Shown piece after piece: positions 1-7,511 of a stretch of 64,000 bases of DNA. The stretch comes from UBA1479 sp002706405. Its GTDB lineage: Bacteria > Pseudomonadota > Alphaproteobacteria > Rhodospirillales > Casp-alpha2. Location: contig CAXATO010000017.1 in the NCBI GenBank assembly GCA_963972255.1, positions 3,345 to 67,344 of the forward strand. The letters are read 5' to 3'. The position numbers and the translations under genes were made by a program. Each line of letters begins with the position of its first letter. Positions within the stretch are counted from its first letter, which is position 1. The notes under the pieces were generated by a model, which saw nothing but the letters and a program-made list of their open reading frames with translations, did not search any database and was not told where the DNA came from.

Positions 1-1
1 G

Positions 2-889
2 TTGGCGGCCGGGGTGCTGATTTCTTCTGCCCTGGTGCGCGATGCCTTCCGGGGCACGGCGGCCTGGACGCTGGCGCGGGCGGAGCGGGCCGTGGAGGAG
101 ACGGCGGTCGCGGACATCTCGCAGGAACCGCTACCCCGCATCACCGGCAACTTGATGGTCAACCGTGTCAGCCTGGACCAACCCGCCGACGGCGTGCGCG
201 CCGTGGCGCGGACCCTGTTCGACCGCATCCGCATCGAAGCCGAGGTCGGCGAAATGGTGCTCATCACCGGCGGCGATGCCCAGATGCAGTCGGCGCTGTT
301 GCGCCTGATGGCCGGGCTGGAGCGCCCGAAGTCGGGCACGGTGACCATCGACGGCTATGACCTGACCGCCTATCGGCCCGACAGCATTCGCCGTCAGGTC
401 GCCTATGTGCCGACCCTGGGCGACATTCTGCCGGGGACCTTGCTGGAGAACCTCACGGCCATGGATCCCGGCCGGGCCGCCGACGCCCTGGGGGCGGCCC
501 GCCTGACCGGGCTGGATTCCCGCGCCGCCTGTCTGGCCGACGGGTTCGACACGCGCTTGCAGGGAGGGGCCGCCGGCTTCCCCGCCGGGTTCCGCCAGCA
601 CCTCGCGGTGACCCGAGCCCTTGCCTTCAAGCCCAAGGTCCTGCTGCTCGACCACGCCACGGAAAATCTGGACAGCCAGGACCTGCGCACGTTCTCCGAC
701 GTTCTTGAGCGGCTCAAGGGCCGGGTGACGATCATCTTCGCCTCGACCCAGGCCGGGCTGCGTGCCATGGCGGACCGCGAGGTCGATCTCGATGCTCTGA
801 AACCGGCACCCGAGTTCGGTGCTGCCGTCGAGGATGGCGATGGTGCGGGCGACATCGGCCCCCTTCCGAATACGGACGGGGAGGGCTGA
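2..889 (+). CDS. Type I secretion-like ABC transporter, C-terminal part (5' end outside window), degenerate ATPase
   Basis: This is the C-terminal part of an exporter-type ABC permease/ATPase; the membrane domain lies off the left edge. The nucleotide-binding domain is recognisable from its overall pattern (residues about 48-265 of the visible part), but its catalytic motifs are eroded. The Walker A position (about residues 90-98, near base 270) reads GGDAQMQSA with no P-loop lysine. The signature position reads PAGFRQ instead of LSGGQ. Walker B is LLLDHA, so the catalytic glutamate is replaced by histidine, and the H-loop histidine is replaced (FASTQ). The gene lies one base upstream of a second ABC gene, which is followed by an HlyD adaptor, so it probably forms a heterodimeric inner-membrane exporter with that second gene. 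The family assignment is firm; function without normal ATPase residues is uncertain. Confidence 0.8.
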   Translation: MAAGVLISSALVRDAFRGTAAWTLARAERAVEETAVADISQEPLPRITGNLMVNRVSLDQPADGVRAVARTLFDRIRIEAEVGEMVLITGGDAQMQSALLRLMAGLERPKSGTVTIDGYDLTAYRPDSIRRQVAYVPTLGDILPGTLLENLTAMDPGRAADALGAARLTGLDSRAACLADGFDTRLQGGAAGFPAGFRQHLAVTRALAFKPKVLLLDHATENLDSQDLRTFSDVLERLKGRVTIIFASTQAGLRAMADREVDLDALKPAPEFGAAVEDGDGAGDIGPLPNTDGEG

Positions 890-890
890 G

Positions 891-3323
891 ATGACCCGCC
901 GCGTTCCCCATTTCGAAGCGACGGAGGCCCTGTTTACCCGCGCCCGGGCGCTGAACGTCGGGACGACGGCGGATGCGGAAACTGCGGAACGGCCGACGGG
1001 TTCCTGGCGGTCGCTTCGCCTCGATCGGCTGGAGGGCCTTGATCCGCACGCCCAGGTACCGCCGCCGTTGTTGCCCTTGTCGCCCGATGCGGCCATCGAC
1101 GTCGCGGCGCCGGAAGCGGAGGAAGCGCCGCCCAGTCCCCAGGATCTGGAAGTGGCGCTTTCCGAAGCCGTGGATTTGCCCGATGACTGGACCATGGCGG
1201 CGGCACTGGCGGGCGGGACCAACGTCGCTCATTGCCTGCGCGAGGTATTGCAGGCCCTTGATTGGAACGGCGCGCCGCGCCAGGTGGCCGAAGCCCTGCC
1301 GGCGCTCAACGCCCCGCTTGACGCCTCGGGCGCGGTGACGGTTCTGGCCCGGCTCGGCTTTCGTTGCCGCTCGTTCCAGGCGCGCCTCAATGAATTGGGG
1401 CCGGAGGATTTTCCGGCCTTGTTCATCACCAAGTCGGGCGAGGCTCTGGTCCTGGAGCGGTTCGGGCAGAATTCGCTTCCCGGGTTCGACGGCGCGACCC
1501 GCACCCGCCGGCCCTTCGCCCGCGACCGGCGCGCCGGAAAGGTCCATGTCTTTACCGCCGCCGAGCCGGCCGCCGACACGGCGCCGCCGGCGGAACCGGC
1601 GGCCTTCGTCTGGTCGTTGCTGCGGGGCCGGGCAGGCGGCGTGGGCGCTCTGGCGTTGATCCAGGGCACCTTGGCGCTGGCCGGGCCGCTGTTGCTGCTG
1701 GTGGCATTCGACCACGCCCTGCCGGCCGCGGCGCTGCCCATGATTCTGTTCTTCACCGGGGCGGCGGCACTGGCGATGATCGTCGAGATTCCGTTCCGCG
1801 CCTGGTGCGACCGCATGGCGGCGCCGGTGTCGACGGCGGCGGCGGGCCTTGGGCTCGGCGCCTTGGGCCGGACGCTGTTCCTGCCGCCAGATGCCCTCAA
1901 GGGCACCACGCCCGGGGCGCGGCGCAGCCGCCACGAAGAATTCCATGCCGGCGGTGCGGCGCCGCCGGTGCGTCTGGTTCAAGCTGCCCTTGGTCTGCCG
2001 GGGGCGTTTGCCGCGCTTTGCGCGGTGGCGCTTCTTGGCGGTCAATTGGTCGTCGTTCCCATCCTGGGGGCCCTGGTTCTGGCCGGGACCGGCTGGGTGC
2101 TCCGGGGCGGGGTGCGCGCCGCCGTGGCGCGGGCCGTGGCCGCCGCCGGCAGCTTTGCCCAGCACTGGCGGGATCATGCCGACGTTCGCGCCGATATCAT
2201 CGCGGGCGGATGCGAGGACGCCGTTGCCCAGCGAATGGCGCGCGCCGCAGGCGAAGCGGCCCTTGCCCGGCAGGAGGCGGCGGGACAAACCCGTCGCGTC
2301 GCTGTTGCCGGCCGCTGGGTCGCCGCCGTGACCGTTGCCGCGACGGCGGCGGCCGGTGCCCATCTCGCGTTATCCGGCGGCCTGACCCTGGGAGCTTTGG
2401 CGGCGTCGGTTCTGTTGTCCGGCTCCGCCCTGCGTGCCGTCTCCCGGGTGACCGACCAGACCGGCAGTGCCGCGCGCCTGTGGTGCGGTTTGGTCCAGGC
2501 GGGGCGCCTGCACGCGATCCGGCCGGAACGCAGCCCCGCGCGGCCATCTTTGCCGCCGCGCACCTTGGCCGGGCATGTCGATGTCAGCGGCCTGTCCACG
2601 GCGTCCACGGGCGGGATCGACATGCCGCTCGACGATGTCTCTCTTTACGCCGATCCGGGCGAGGTCGTCGCCGTGGTCGGCAATTATCAATCGGGTAAGT
2701 CGGCGGTGCTGCGCGTGCTGGCGGGCCTGGAGCCCGCCGCCACCGGGCACGCCCGCCTGGACGGCGTCGAAACGGGATTGTTCGATCCCGTGCAGTTGCG
2801 CCAATCCGTCGCCTACGTTCCCGAGACACCGGAGTTCCTTCCCCTGTCCATCGAGGACAACCTGCGCCTGATGAACCCCGTCGCCTCCGACGCGGACATC
2901 CAGGCCGCCTGTAACCTCGCCGGCGTGATGGAGGACATCCGCACGTTGGAGACGGGAGTCGGCGGGAACCGGCGGTCCGGTCTGGCCGTCAACATGGGCG
3001 TGTTCGCCCAGGACCCGCACCCCGGCTTTCTCAAGCGGCTGGCCTTGGCCCGCGGTTATCTTCGGCACAGCGGCCTGTTGCTGCTCGACGGGCCGGAACG
3101 TCATCTGGATCCGGACGGGGAACAAGCGCTGCTGCGCGCCATCGAGGACCTTCGGGGGCGCACGACCGTGATCGTCGCCACCGACCGGCCGCAGATCATT
3201 CGCCTGGCCGACCGCGTGCTGTGGCTGGACGGCGGCCGGACCCGCGCCGAGGGACCGTCGTCGGCGGTCCTTGAGCAGCTTTACGCCGAAGGACGGGTCG
3301 GACAGACTCTGGCGGAACGATGA
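891..3323 (+). CDS. Type I secretion-like ABC transporter permease/ATPase, second subunit
   Basis: This 810-residue inner-membrane ABC exporter subunit starts at the ATG one base after the upstream stop, behind GGGGAGGG; an in-frame upstream extension would lie inside the preceding gene. Residues about 100-200 resemble a degenerate C39-peptidase-like domain common in type I exporters. Hydrophobic helices from about 245 to 530 form the membrane domain. The nucleotide-binding domain occupies about 560-790. Walker A is intact (GNYQSGKSA), but Walker B ends LLLLDG, lacking the catalytic glutamate. The signature region reads HPGFLKRLALARG and the H-loop position reads VATDR. It is translationally coupled (ATGA) to the HlyD gene. 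It likely pairs with the preceding ABC protein to move an unknown substrate; no obvious RTX substrate gene is visible here. Confidence 0.82.
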   Translation: MTRRVPHFEATEALFTRARALNVGTTADAETAERPTGSWRSLRLDRLEGLDPHAQVPPPLLPLSPDAAIDVAAPEAEEAPPSPQDLEVALSEAVDLPDDWTMAAALAGGTNVAHCLREVLQALDWNGAPRQVAEALPALNAPLDASGAVTVLARLGFRCRSFQARLNELGPEDFPALFITKSGEALVLERFGQNSLPGFDGATRTRRPFARDRRAGKVHVFTAAEPAADTAPPAEPAAFVWSLLRGRAGGVGALALIQGTLALAGPLLLLVAFDHALPAAALPMILFFTGAAALAMIVEIPFRAWCDRMAAPVSTAAAGLGLGALGRTLFLPPDALKGTTPGARRSRHEEFHAGGAAPPVRLVQAALGLPGAFAALCAVALLGGQLVVVPILGALVLAGTGWVLRGGVRAAVARAVAAAGSFAQHWRDHADVRADIIAGGCEDAVAQRMARAAGEAALARQEAAGQTRRVAVAGRWVAAVTVAATAAAGAHLALSGGLTLGALAASVLLSGSALRAVSRVTDQTGSAARLWCGLVQAGRLHAIRPERSPARPSLPPRTLAGHVDVSGLSTASTGGIDMPLDDVSLYADPGEVVAVVGNYQSGKSAVLRVLAGLEPAATGHARLDGVETGLFDPVQLRQSVAYVPETPEFLPLSIEDNLRLMNPVASDADIQAACNLAGVMEDIRTLETGVGGNRRSGLAVNMGVFAQDPHPGFLKRLALARGYLRHSGLLLLDGPERHLDPDGEQALLRAIEDLRGRTTVIVATDRPQIIRLADRVLWLDGGRTRAEGPSSAVLEQLYAEGRVGQTLAER

Positions 3324-4675
3324 CCCAGCCGGACACCACCCCATCCTATACGACCGAGACCCAGGCACCCGCCCAGGGACAGCCGCCGCTCGCCGTGCTT
3401 GAGGACGGCACGTCCTCGGCGGCGGAAGGGCGCCGCCGCTTGTGGTCGCGGGGCATGATCGTCGGGTTGGTCTTTGCCGTTGTCGCCGTCGGCCTGTGGG
3501 CAGCGTTCGCCGAGGTTCAGGAAACGGTCGAGGCCCAGGGGGCCGTCGTGCCCGCCGGGCAAATCCGCGCGGTCCAACATCTCGAGGGCGGCGTGGTGTT
3601 GGAAGTTCTGGCCGAGGAAGGCCAGCTTGTCGATCAGGGTGCCGTGCTGCTGCGGCTCGACCCGGCGCAGATCAAGGCACGGTATGAGCAGGCCCGGATC
3701 GAGGAGACGGCGCTTGCTCTCAAGGCCGAGCGGCTGCGGGCCATCGGCGACGGACGGGAGCCCAATTTCGGTTTCGCCGATCCCACGTTCCAATCCCTCG
3801 TGCAGGACCAATGGGCCGTCTACAACGGCTACCAGCGGGCCCAGGAGAACCGCCGACTCATTCTGGAATCCCGCATCCAACAGCGTCAGTCCGACCTGGA
3901 CCGTCTCAAGGGCGAGGACGAAACCCTAACCCGCAGGGCGCAGATTCTGGCCGAAGAACTGGCCATGCGCGAGGAGCTGTTCCGCAAGGGACTGAGCCCC
4001 AAGATCATGCTTCTCAACGTGCGCCGCCAAGTTGCCGACGTCCGCGGTGACATGGCCAGGGTCATCAATCGGCGCGAAAAACTGACCGAGGCGGTCGAGG
4101 AAGCGAAGTCCGAGCTCGACGCCCTGGAAAGCCGCAGCCGCGAGGAAGCGCTTGCCGAATTCGGCCTGGTCACGGCCAAACTGGCCCAGGCCTCGGAAGA
4201 GGTGAAGCAACTGTCGGCGCGGGTCGACGCCTTTGATATTCGTTCCCCCGTGAGGGGCTTCGTGAAGGGCATCGGCGGCTATGCCAAGGACCGCATCGTG
4301 CCGGCGGGGGCGACGGTCATGGAAATCGTGCCCGTGGACGAGGACCTGATTGCCGAGGTCCGGGTGGCGCCCCGCGATATCGGCCGCATCACCGTGGGAC
4401 AGCCGGTCGCGGTGCAGATCACGGGCGCGGGGTCCGGCCGTGCCGGGCAGGTCGGCGGTGAATTGCGCGACGTCTCCGCCGGTACGTTCACGGATGAAGC
4501 CGGCAATCCCTATTATCGGGCGACGGTCGTCCTGGATCAGGCTTTCGTCGGCGACGATCCCAAGGCCAATAAGATATTGCCGGGCATGCAGGTCAGCGTG
4601 CGCGTGCGCACCGGCCGGCGGACCTTGCTGGAATACCTGTTCCGGCCGGCGTCGGCGCCCCGGCGTCTTCTGTAA
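3320..4675 (+). CDS. HlyD-family periplasmic adaptor (membrane fusion protein) of type I secretion
   Basis: This 451-residue membrane fusion protein would link the ABC exporter to an outer-membrane TolC-like channel. It has a single N-terminal membrane helix (about residues 44-64), then the first half of a barrel-sandwich/lipoyl hairpin with the typical motif QHLEGGVVLEVLAEEGQLV (about 86-105). A long charged coiled-coil region (about 115-310) follows, then the second lipoyl half with IRSPVRGFVKGI, and a C-terminal beta-barrel ending in the family-typical PGMQVSVRVRTGRRTLLEYL. The length and domain order are usual for HlyD/PrtE-type adaptors. The start codon overlaps the stop of the preceding ABC gene, so the three genes are one operon. 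No TolC gene is visible in the window. Confidence 0.93.
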   Translation: MTQPDTTPSYTTETQAPAQGQPPLAVLEDGTSSAAEGRRRLWSRGMIVGLVFAVVAVGLWAAFAEVQETVEAQGAVVPAGQIRAVQHLEGGVVLEVLAEEGQLVDQGAVLLRLDPAQIKARYEQARIEETALALKAERLRAIGDGREPNFGFADPTFQSLVQDQWAVYNGYQRAQENRRLILESRIQQRQSDLDRLKGEDETLTRRAQILAEELAMREELFRKGLSPKIMLLNVRRQVADVRGDMARVINRREKLTEAVEEAKSELDALESRSREEALAEFGLVTAKLAQASEEVKQLSARVDAFDIRSPVRGFVKGIGGYAKDRIVPAGATVMEIVPVDEDLIAEVRVAPRDIGRITVGQPVAVQITGAGSGRAGQVGGELRDVSAGTFTDEAGNPYYRATVVLDQAFVGDDPKANKILPGMQVSVRVRTGRRTLLEYLFRPASAPRRLL

Positions 4676-4688
4676 AATTACCTTACTG

Positions 4689-5135
4689 TCAGTCGGACGG
4701 CGGAACGGCCCCGGCCATTTCGGCACCCAGTTCGATGATACGCCGGGTTTCCGACCACAGCGGCAGGTCGGGGATTTCGGCCAGCGGCATCCACAGGGCG
4801 TCGGCGGCGTCGCCGGCGGCCTGGGGCACACCCGCGACCCAGCGGCAGACCACATCGACCAGGGTGTAGTGGAACTGAAGGCGGCCGTCATCGTCCCGGG
4901 TCATGCTGTCGACCACGTCGATCAGGCCGAGTACCTCGGCTTGAATTCCCGTTTCCTCCAGAATTTCACGGAGTGCGCCCTCATGCACGGTCTCGCCGAC
5001 GTGTTGCGCGCCGCCGGGCAGGGACAGGCTGCCGGCGCGTGGCGGCTTGCCGCGCCGGATCAGCAGTACATGGTCATCCTTGATGACGACGGCGCCGATG
5101 CCGACGATGGGGCGGTTGGGATATTCGCGGCTCAT
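4689..5135 (-). CDS. Nudix hydrolase
   Basis: This 148-residue protein belongs to the Nudix superfamily, which hydrolyses nucleoside diphosphates linked to another moiety with a divalent metal. The complete Nudix box is visible: Gly42, Glu48 and the REILEETG core at residues 56-63, which supplies the metal-binding glutamates. The surrounding pattern (VGIGAVVIKDDHVLLIRRG, then SLPGG) is typical of ADP-ribose pyrophosphatase-like or MutT-like members, but the substrate cannot be read from sequence. It is convergent with the HlyD gene (about 13 bases between stops) and divergent from the cyclic-nucleotide-binding gene downstream. It appears to be a single-gene unit. Confidence 0.92.
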   Translation of the reverse strand: MSREYPNRPIVGIGAVVIKDDHVLLIRRGKPPRAGSLSLPGGAQHVGETVHEGALREILEETGIQAEVLGLIDVVDSMTRDDDGRLQFHYTLVDVVCRWVAGVPQAAGDAADALWMPLAEIPDLPLWSETRRIIELGAEMAGAVPPSD

Positions 5136-5296
5136 GCGGGGCGGTTTCGCATATGAAAATAGACTCCCTTTGGCGGGTGGAGCGGGTACACTACCGTCAA
5201 CGGCAGGCCCCTGGAAACGGGAAACGAAGAACCATGCCGGAAGGGTTGAGAGCGGCCGGACGTTGGCTGGTTGCGGATTGAAAACAAAGGTTCCAC

Positions 5297-5641
5297 ATGT
5301 CGGCCACGGGCGTTCTTGAACGCAAAATGTATCAGGCGGACGATCGCATCTTCAAAGAGGGTGACGAAGGCCTGTTCGCCTATCTCGTGCAAAGCGGATC
5401 GGTCGAAATCTACCGCGAGGCCACGGGCGAAGTTCTCAGCACCATCGGCGCCGGGGGCATCTTCGGTGAGATGGCCCTGATCGACGGCAAGCCGCGGGCG
5501 GCGTCTGCCCGTGCGGCCGGCGGGTGCACGGTGGTCGTCATCAACCGCGCCAATTTTCAGCACCGCATGAAAAAGTCGGATCCCTTCGTCCAGGGACTGT
5601 TGAAGATCCTGGCCGAAACCGTGCGGAGGATGAGCAAGTGA
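5297..5641 (+). CDS. Stand-alone cyclic nucleotide-binding domain protein
   Basis: This 114-residue protein consists almost entirely of one CAP/CRP-type cyclic-nucleotide-binding beta-barrel. The phosphate-binding cassette is visible as FGEMALIDGKPRAASARA (about residues 56-73), with the conserved Gly-Glu and the Arg before the Ala pair; it is preceded by the glycine-rich turn motifs of the barrel (EGDEGLFAYLVQSGSVEIY). There is no DNA-binding helix-turn-helix and no kinase or channel domain, so it should act as a sensory or scaffolding module, or bind a ligand for a partner protein. The 161-base gap upstream separates it from the divergent Nudix gene and holds no other recognisable gene. The dehalogenase gene follows 31 bases downstream, so the two may be co-transcribed. 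Confidence 0.88.
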   Translation: MSATGVLERKMYQADDRIFKEGDEGLFAYLVQSGSVEIYREATGEVLSTIGAGGIFGEMALIDGKPRAASARAAGGCTVVVINRANFQHRMKKSDPFVQGLLKILAETVRRMSK

Positions 5642-5672
5642 TCCCATTGCGTGCGGGGCAGGGGATTACTTG

Positions 5673-6563
5673 ATGTTTGAAAATTTCCAGCTGGATCGCC
5701 GGGAAATCGGCGGCGTCGCCGTCAACTTCCGCATGGGCGGCGAGGGGCCGCCGTTGCTGCTGCTGCACGGCTATCCGCAGACCCACGCCATGTGGCACAA
5801 ACTGGCGCCCCTGCTGGCGCGCCATTACACCTTGGTCATGCCCGATCTGCGCGGATACGGCGACAGCGGCAAGCCGCCGACGGACGCGGATCATGCCCCC
5901 TATTCCAAGCGCGCCATGGCGGGTGACCTGGCGGGCCTGATGGCCGATCTGGGATTTGACCGCTACGCCGTCGTCGGCCACGACCGGGGTGGGCGGGTCG
6001 CCCATCGGTTGACCGCCGACAATCCGGACAGGGTCGCGCGGCTGGCGGTGCTCGACATCGCACCGACGGAGCACATGTACCGCATGACGGACATGGAATT
6101 CGCCACGGGCTATTACCATTGGTTCTTCCTGATCCAGCCGGCCGACCTGCCGGAGCGCATGATCGGCGCCGATCCTGAACTCTTCCTGCGCCGCAAGATG
6201 GGGCAATGGAGCGGCAAGGGAAGCTTGTTCGACGACGCGGCCATGGCCGAATACATCCGCTGCTTTTCCCTGCCGGAAACCATTCATGCCTCCTGCGAGG
6301 ATTACCGAGCGGCGGCGACCATCGACATGACCCACGACCGGGACGACATGGCGGCGGGCCGCAAGCTGACCTGTCCGGTGTTGGCGCTGTGGGGGGCCAA
6401 GGGACTGGTTGCCCGCAAGTTCGACGTTCTGGCCGCATGGCGCGAGCGGGCCGAGGACGTGACCGGCGGGACGCTCGATTGCGGCCATTTTCTTGCCGAA
6501 GAGTTGCCGGATGATACCTTTGCCCGGCTTCGGGAATTCCTTGGCGACGGTCCCTGGAATTGA
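5673..6563 (+). CDS. Haloacetate dehalogenase (fluoroacetate dehalogenase-type alpha/beta hydrolase)
   Basis: This 296-residue alpha/beta hydrolase starts at ATG 5673, since the TTG one codon earlier is less likely. It carries the whole active-site set known for fluoroacetate dehalogenase: nucleophile Asp104 in GHDRGGR, carboxylate-binding Arg105 and Arg108, acid Asp128 (LAVLDIAP), the halide-pocket residues His149 and Trp150 in YYHWFF, Tyr211, and base His272 (CGHFLAEE). In the characterised enzymes this set hydrolyses haloacetates, including fluoroacetate, to glycolate through an Asp-ester intermediate. The residue numbering nearly coincides with that of the Burkholderia enzyme as I remember it. 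Whether this one accepts fluoride or only chloride/bromide substrates is not decidable here. There is no signal peptide; it is a cytoplasmic enzyme. Confidence 0.88.
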   Translation: MFENFQLDRREIGGVAVNFRMGGEGPPLLLLHGYPQTHAMWHKLAPLLARHYTLVMPDLRGYGDSGKPPTDADHAPYSKRAMAGDLAGLMADLGFDRYAVVGHDRGGRVAHRLTADNPDRVARLAVLDIAPTEHMYRMTDMEFATGYYHWFFLIQPADLPERMIGADPELFLRRKMGQWSGKGSLFDDAAMAEYIRCFSLPETIHASCEDYRAAATIDMTHDRDDMAAGRKLTCPVLALWGAKGLVARKFDVLAAWRERAEDVTGGTLDCGHFLAEELPDDTFARLREFLGDGPWN

Positions 6564-6632
6564 GATTAAGACAGAGCGGTTTTTGGGCGACGGCCCACGG
6601 TTGAACTGGGAAACAGAAGGCTACTCTTTGAC

Positions 6633-7502
6633 ATGAGTGACGAGACGCAGCACGACGATCAGGCCCCCGCATCCGATGCCAAACCGGCGTCGAACGGATT
6701 CTTTCCGCGCATGCGCGCCTATTTCTTCGCCGGGATCCTGGTCACGGCACCAGTTACCTTCACCTTTTATTTGGCCTGGTTGCTGATCCATTTCGTGGAC
6801 AACAGCATCCGGCCGCTGATCCCGGTCAAGTACAACCCGGAAACCTATCTGCCCTTCGCCTTGCCGGGCCTGGGTCTGTTTGTGCTGATCGTCGGCCTGA
6901 CCCTGACCGGTGCGCTGACGGCCGGGTTCATGGGCCGATTTTTCATCAAGCTGAGCGAACGCATCCTCAACCGCATGCCGGTGATTCGCAGCGTCTATAA
7001 CGCGACCAAGCAAATCCTGGAAACGGTCCTGGCGCAGCAGTCGAATGCATTCCGCGAGGCCGTGCTGGTCGAATATCCCCGGCGCGGCATGTGGGCCATT
7101 GCCTTCATCACCGGCACCACGACGGGTGAGGTGCAGAACGTGACACAGGAAGAATGCATCAACATCTTCATTCCGACGACTCCGAACCCGACCTCGGGGT
7201 TCTTGCTGTTCGTTCCCAAGGAGGACTTGGTCAGCTTGGATATGTCCGTCGAGGAAGCGATCAAGATGGTGATTTCCGGCGGCATCGTCACGCCGCCCGA
7301 CCGCCGGCCGGATGCGCTGAAGAAACAGCCCGTGACGTCGGCCCGGGTGTACGAGGATCTGGACACCCTGCGCGAAACCGCAAACGCGCCCGTGGTTCTG
7401 GCTGCCAAGCGGCCCGCGGAAATTCAGAAAGAATTGCAGGCATCGCTGCCGGCGAGTGAACGGGGACGGACCAAGAAGCCGAAAAGCGGCGACAAGTCCT
7501 AA
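6633..7502 (+). CDS. DUF502 family inner-membrane protein
   Basis: This 289-residue protein matches the DUF502 pattern. A polar N-terminus is followed by a membrane helix (about residues 28-53, AGILVTAPVTFTFYLAWLLI) and a second helix (about 80-105, LPFALPGLGLFVLIVGLTLTG). Then come the family motifs around RMPVIRSVYNATKQI and the cytoplasmic or periplasmic beta-rich part with FIPTTPNPTSGFLLFVP and the MSVEEAIKMVISGG ending. The role of the family is unknown. The C-terminal 60 residues are charged and probably disordered. The gene is convergent with recG (9 bases between stops). In other alphaproteobacteria a DUF502 gene is often found next to recG, which fits. Confidence 0.9.
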   Translation: MSDETQHDDQAPASDAKPASNGFFPRMRAYFFAGILVTAPVTFTFYLAWLLIHFVDNSIRPLIPVKYNPETYLPFALPGLGLFVLIVGLTLTGALTAGFMGRFFIKLSERILNRMPVIRSVYNATKQILETVLAQQSNAFREAVLVEYPRRGMWAIAFITGTTTGEVQNVTQEECINIFIPTTPNPTSGFLLFVPKEDLVSLDMSVEEAIKMVISGGIVTPPDRRPDALKKQPVTSARVYEDLDTLRETANAPVVLAAKRPAEIQKELQASLPASERGRTKKPKSGDKS

Positions 7503-7511
7503 CCGGCCAAT

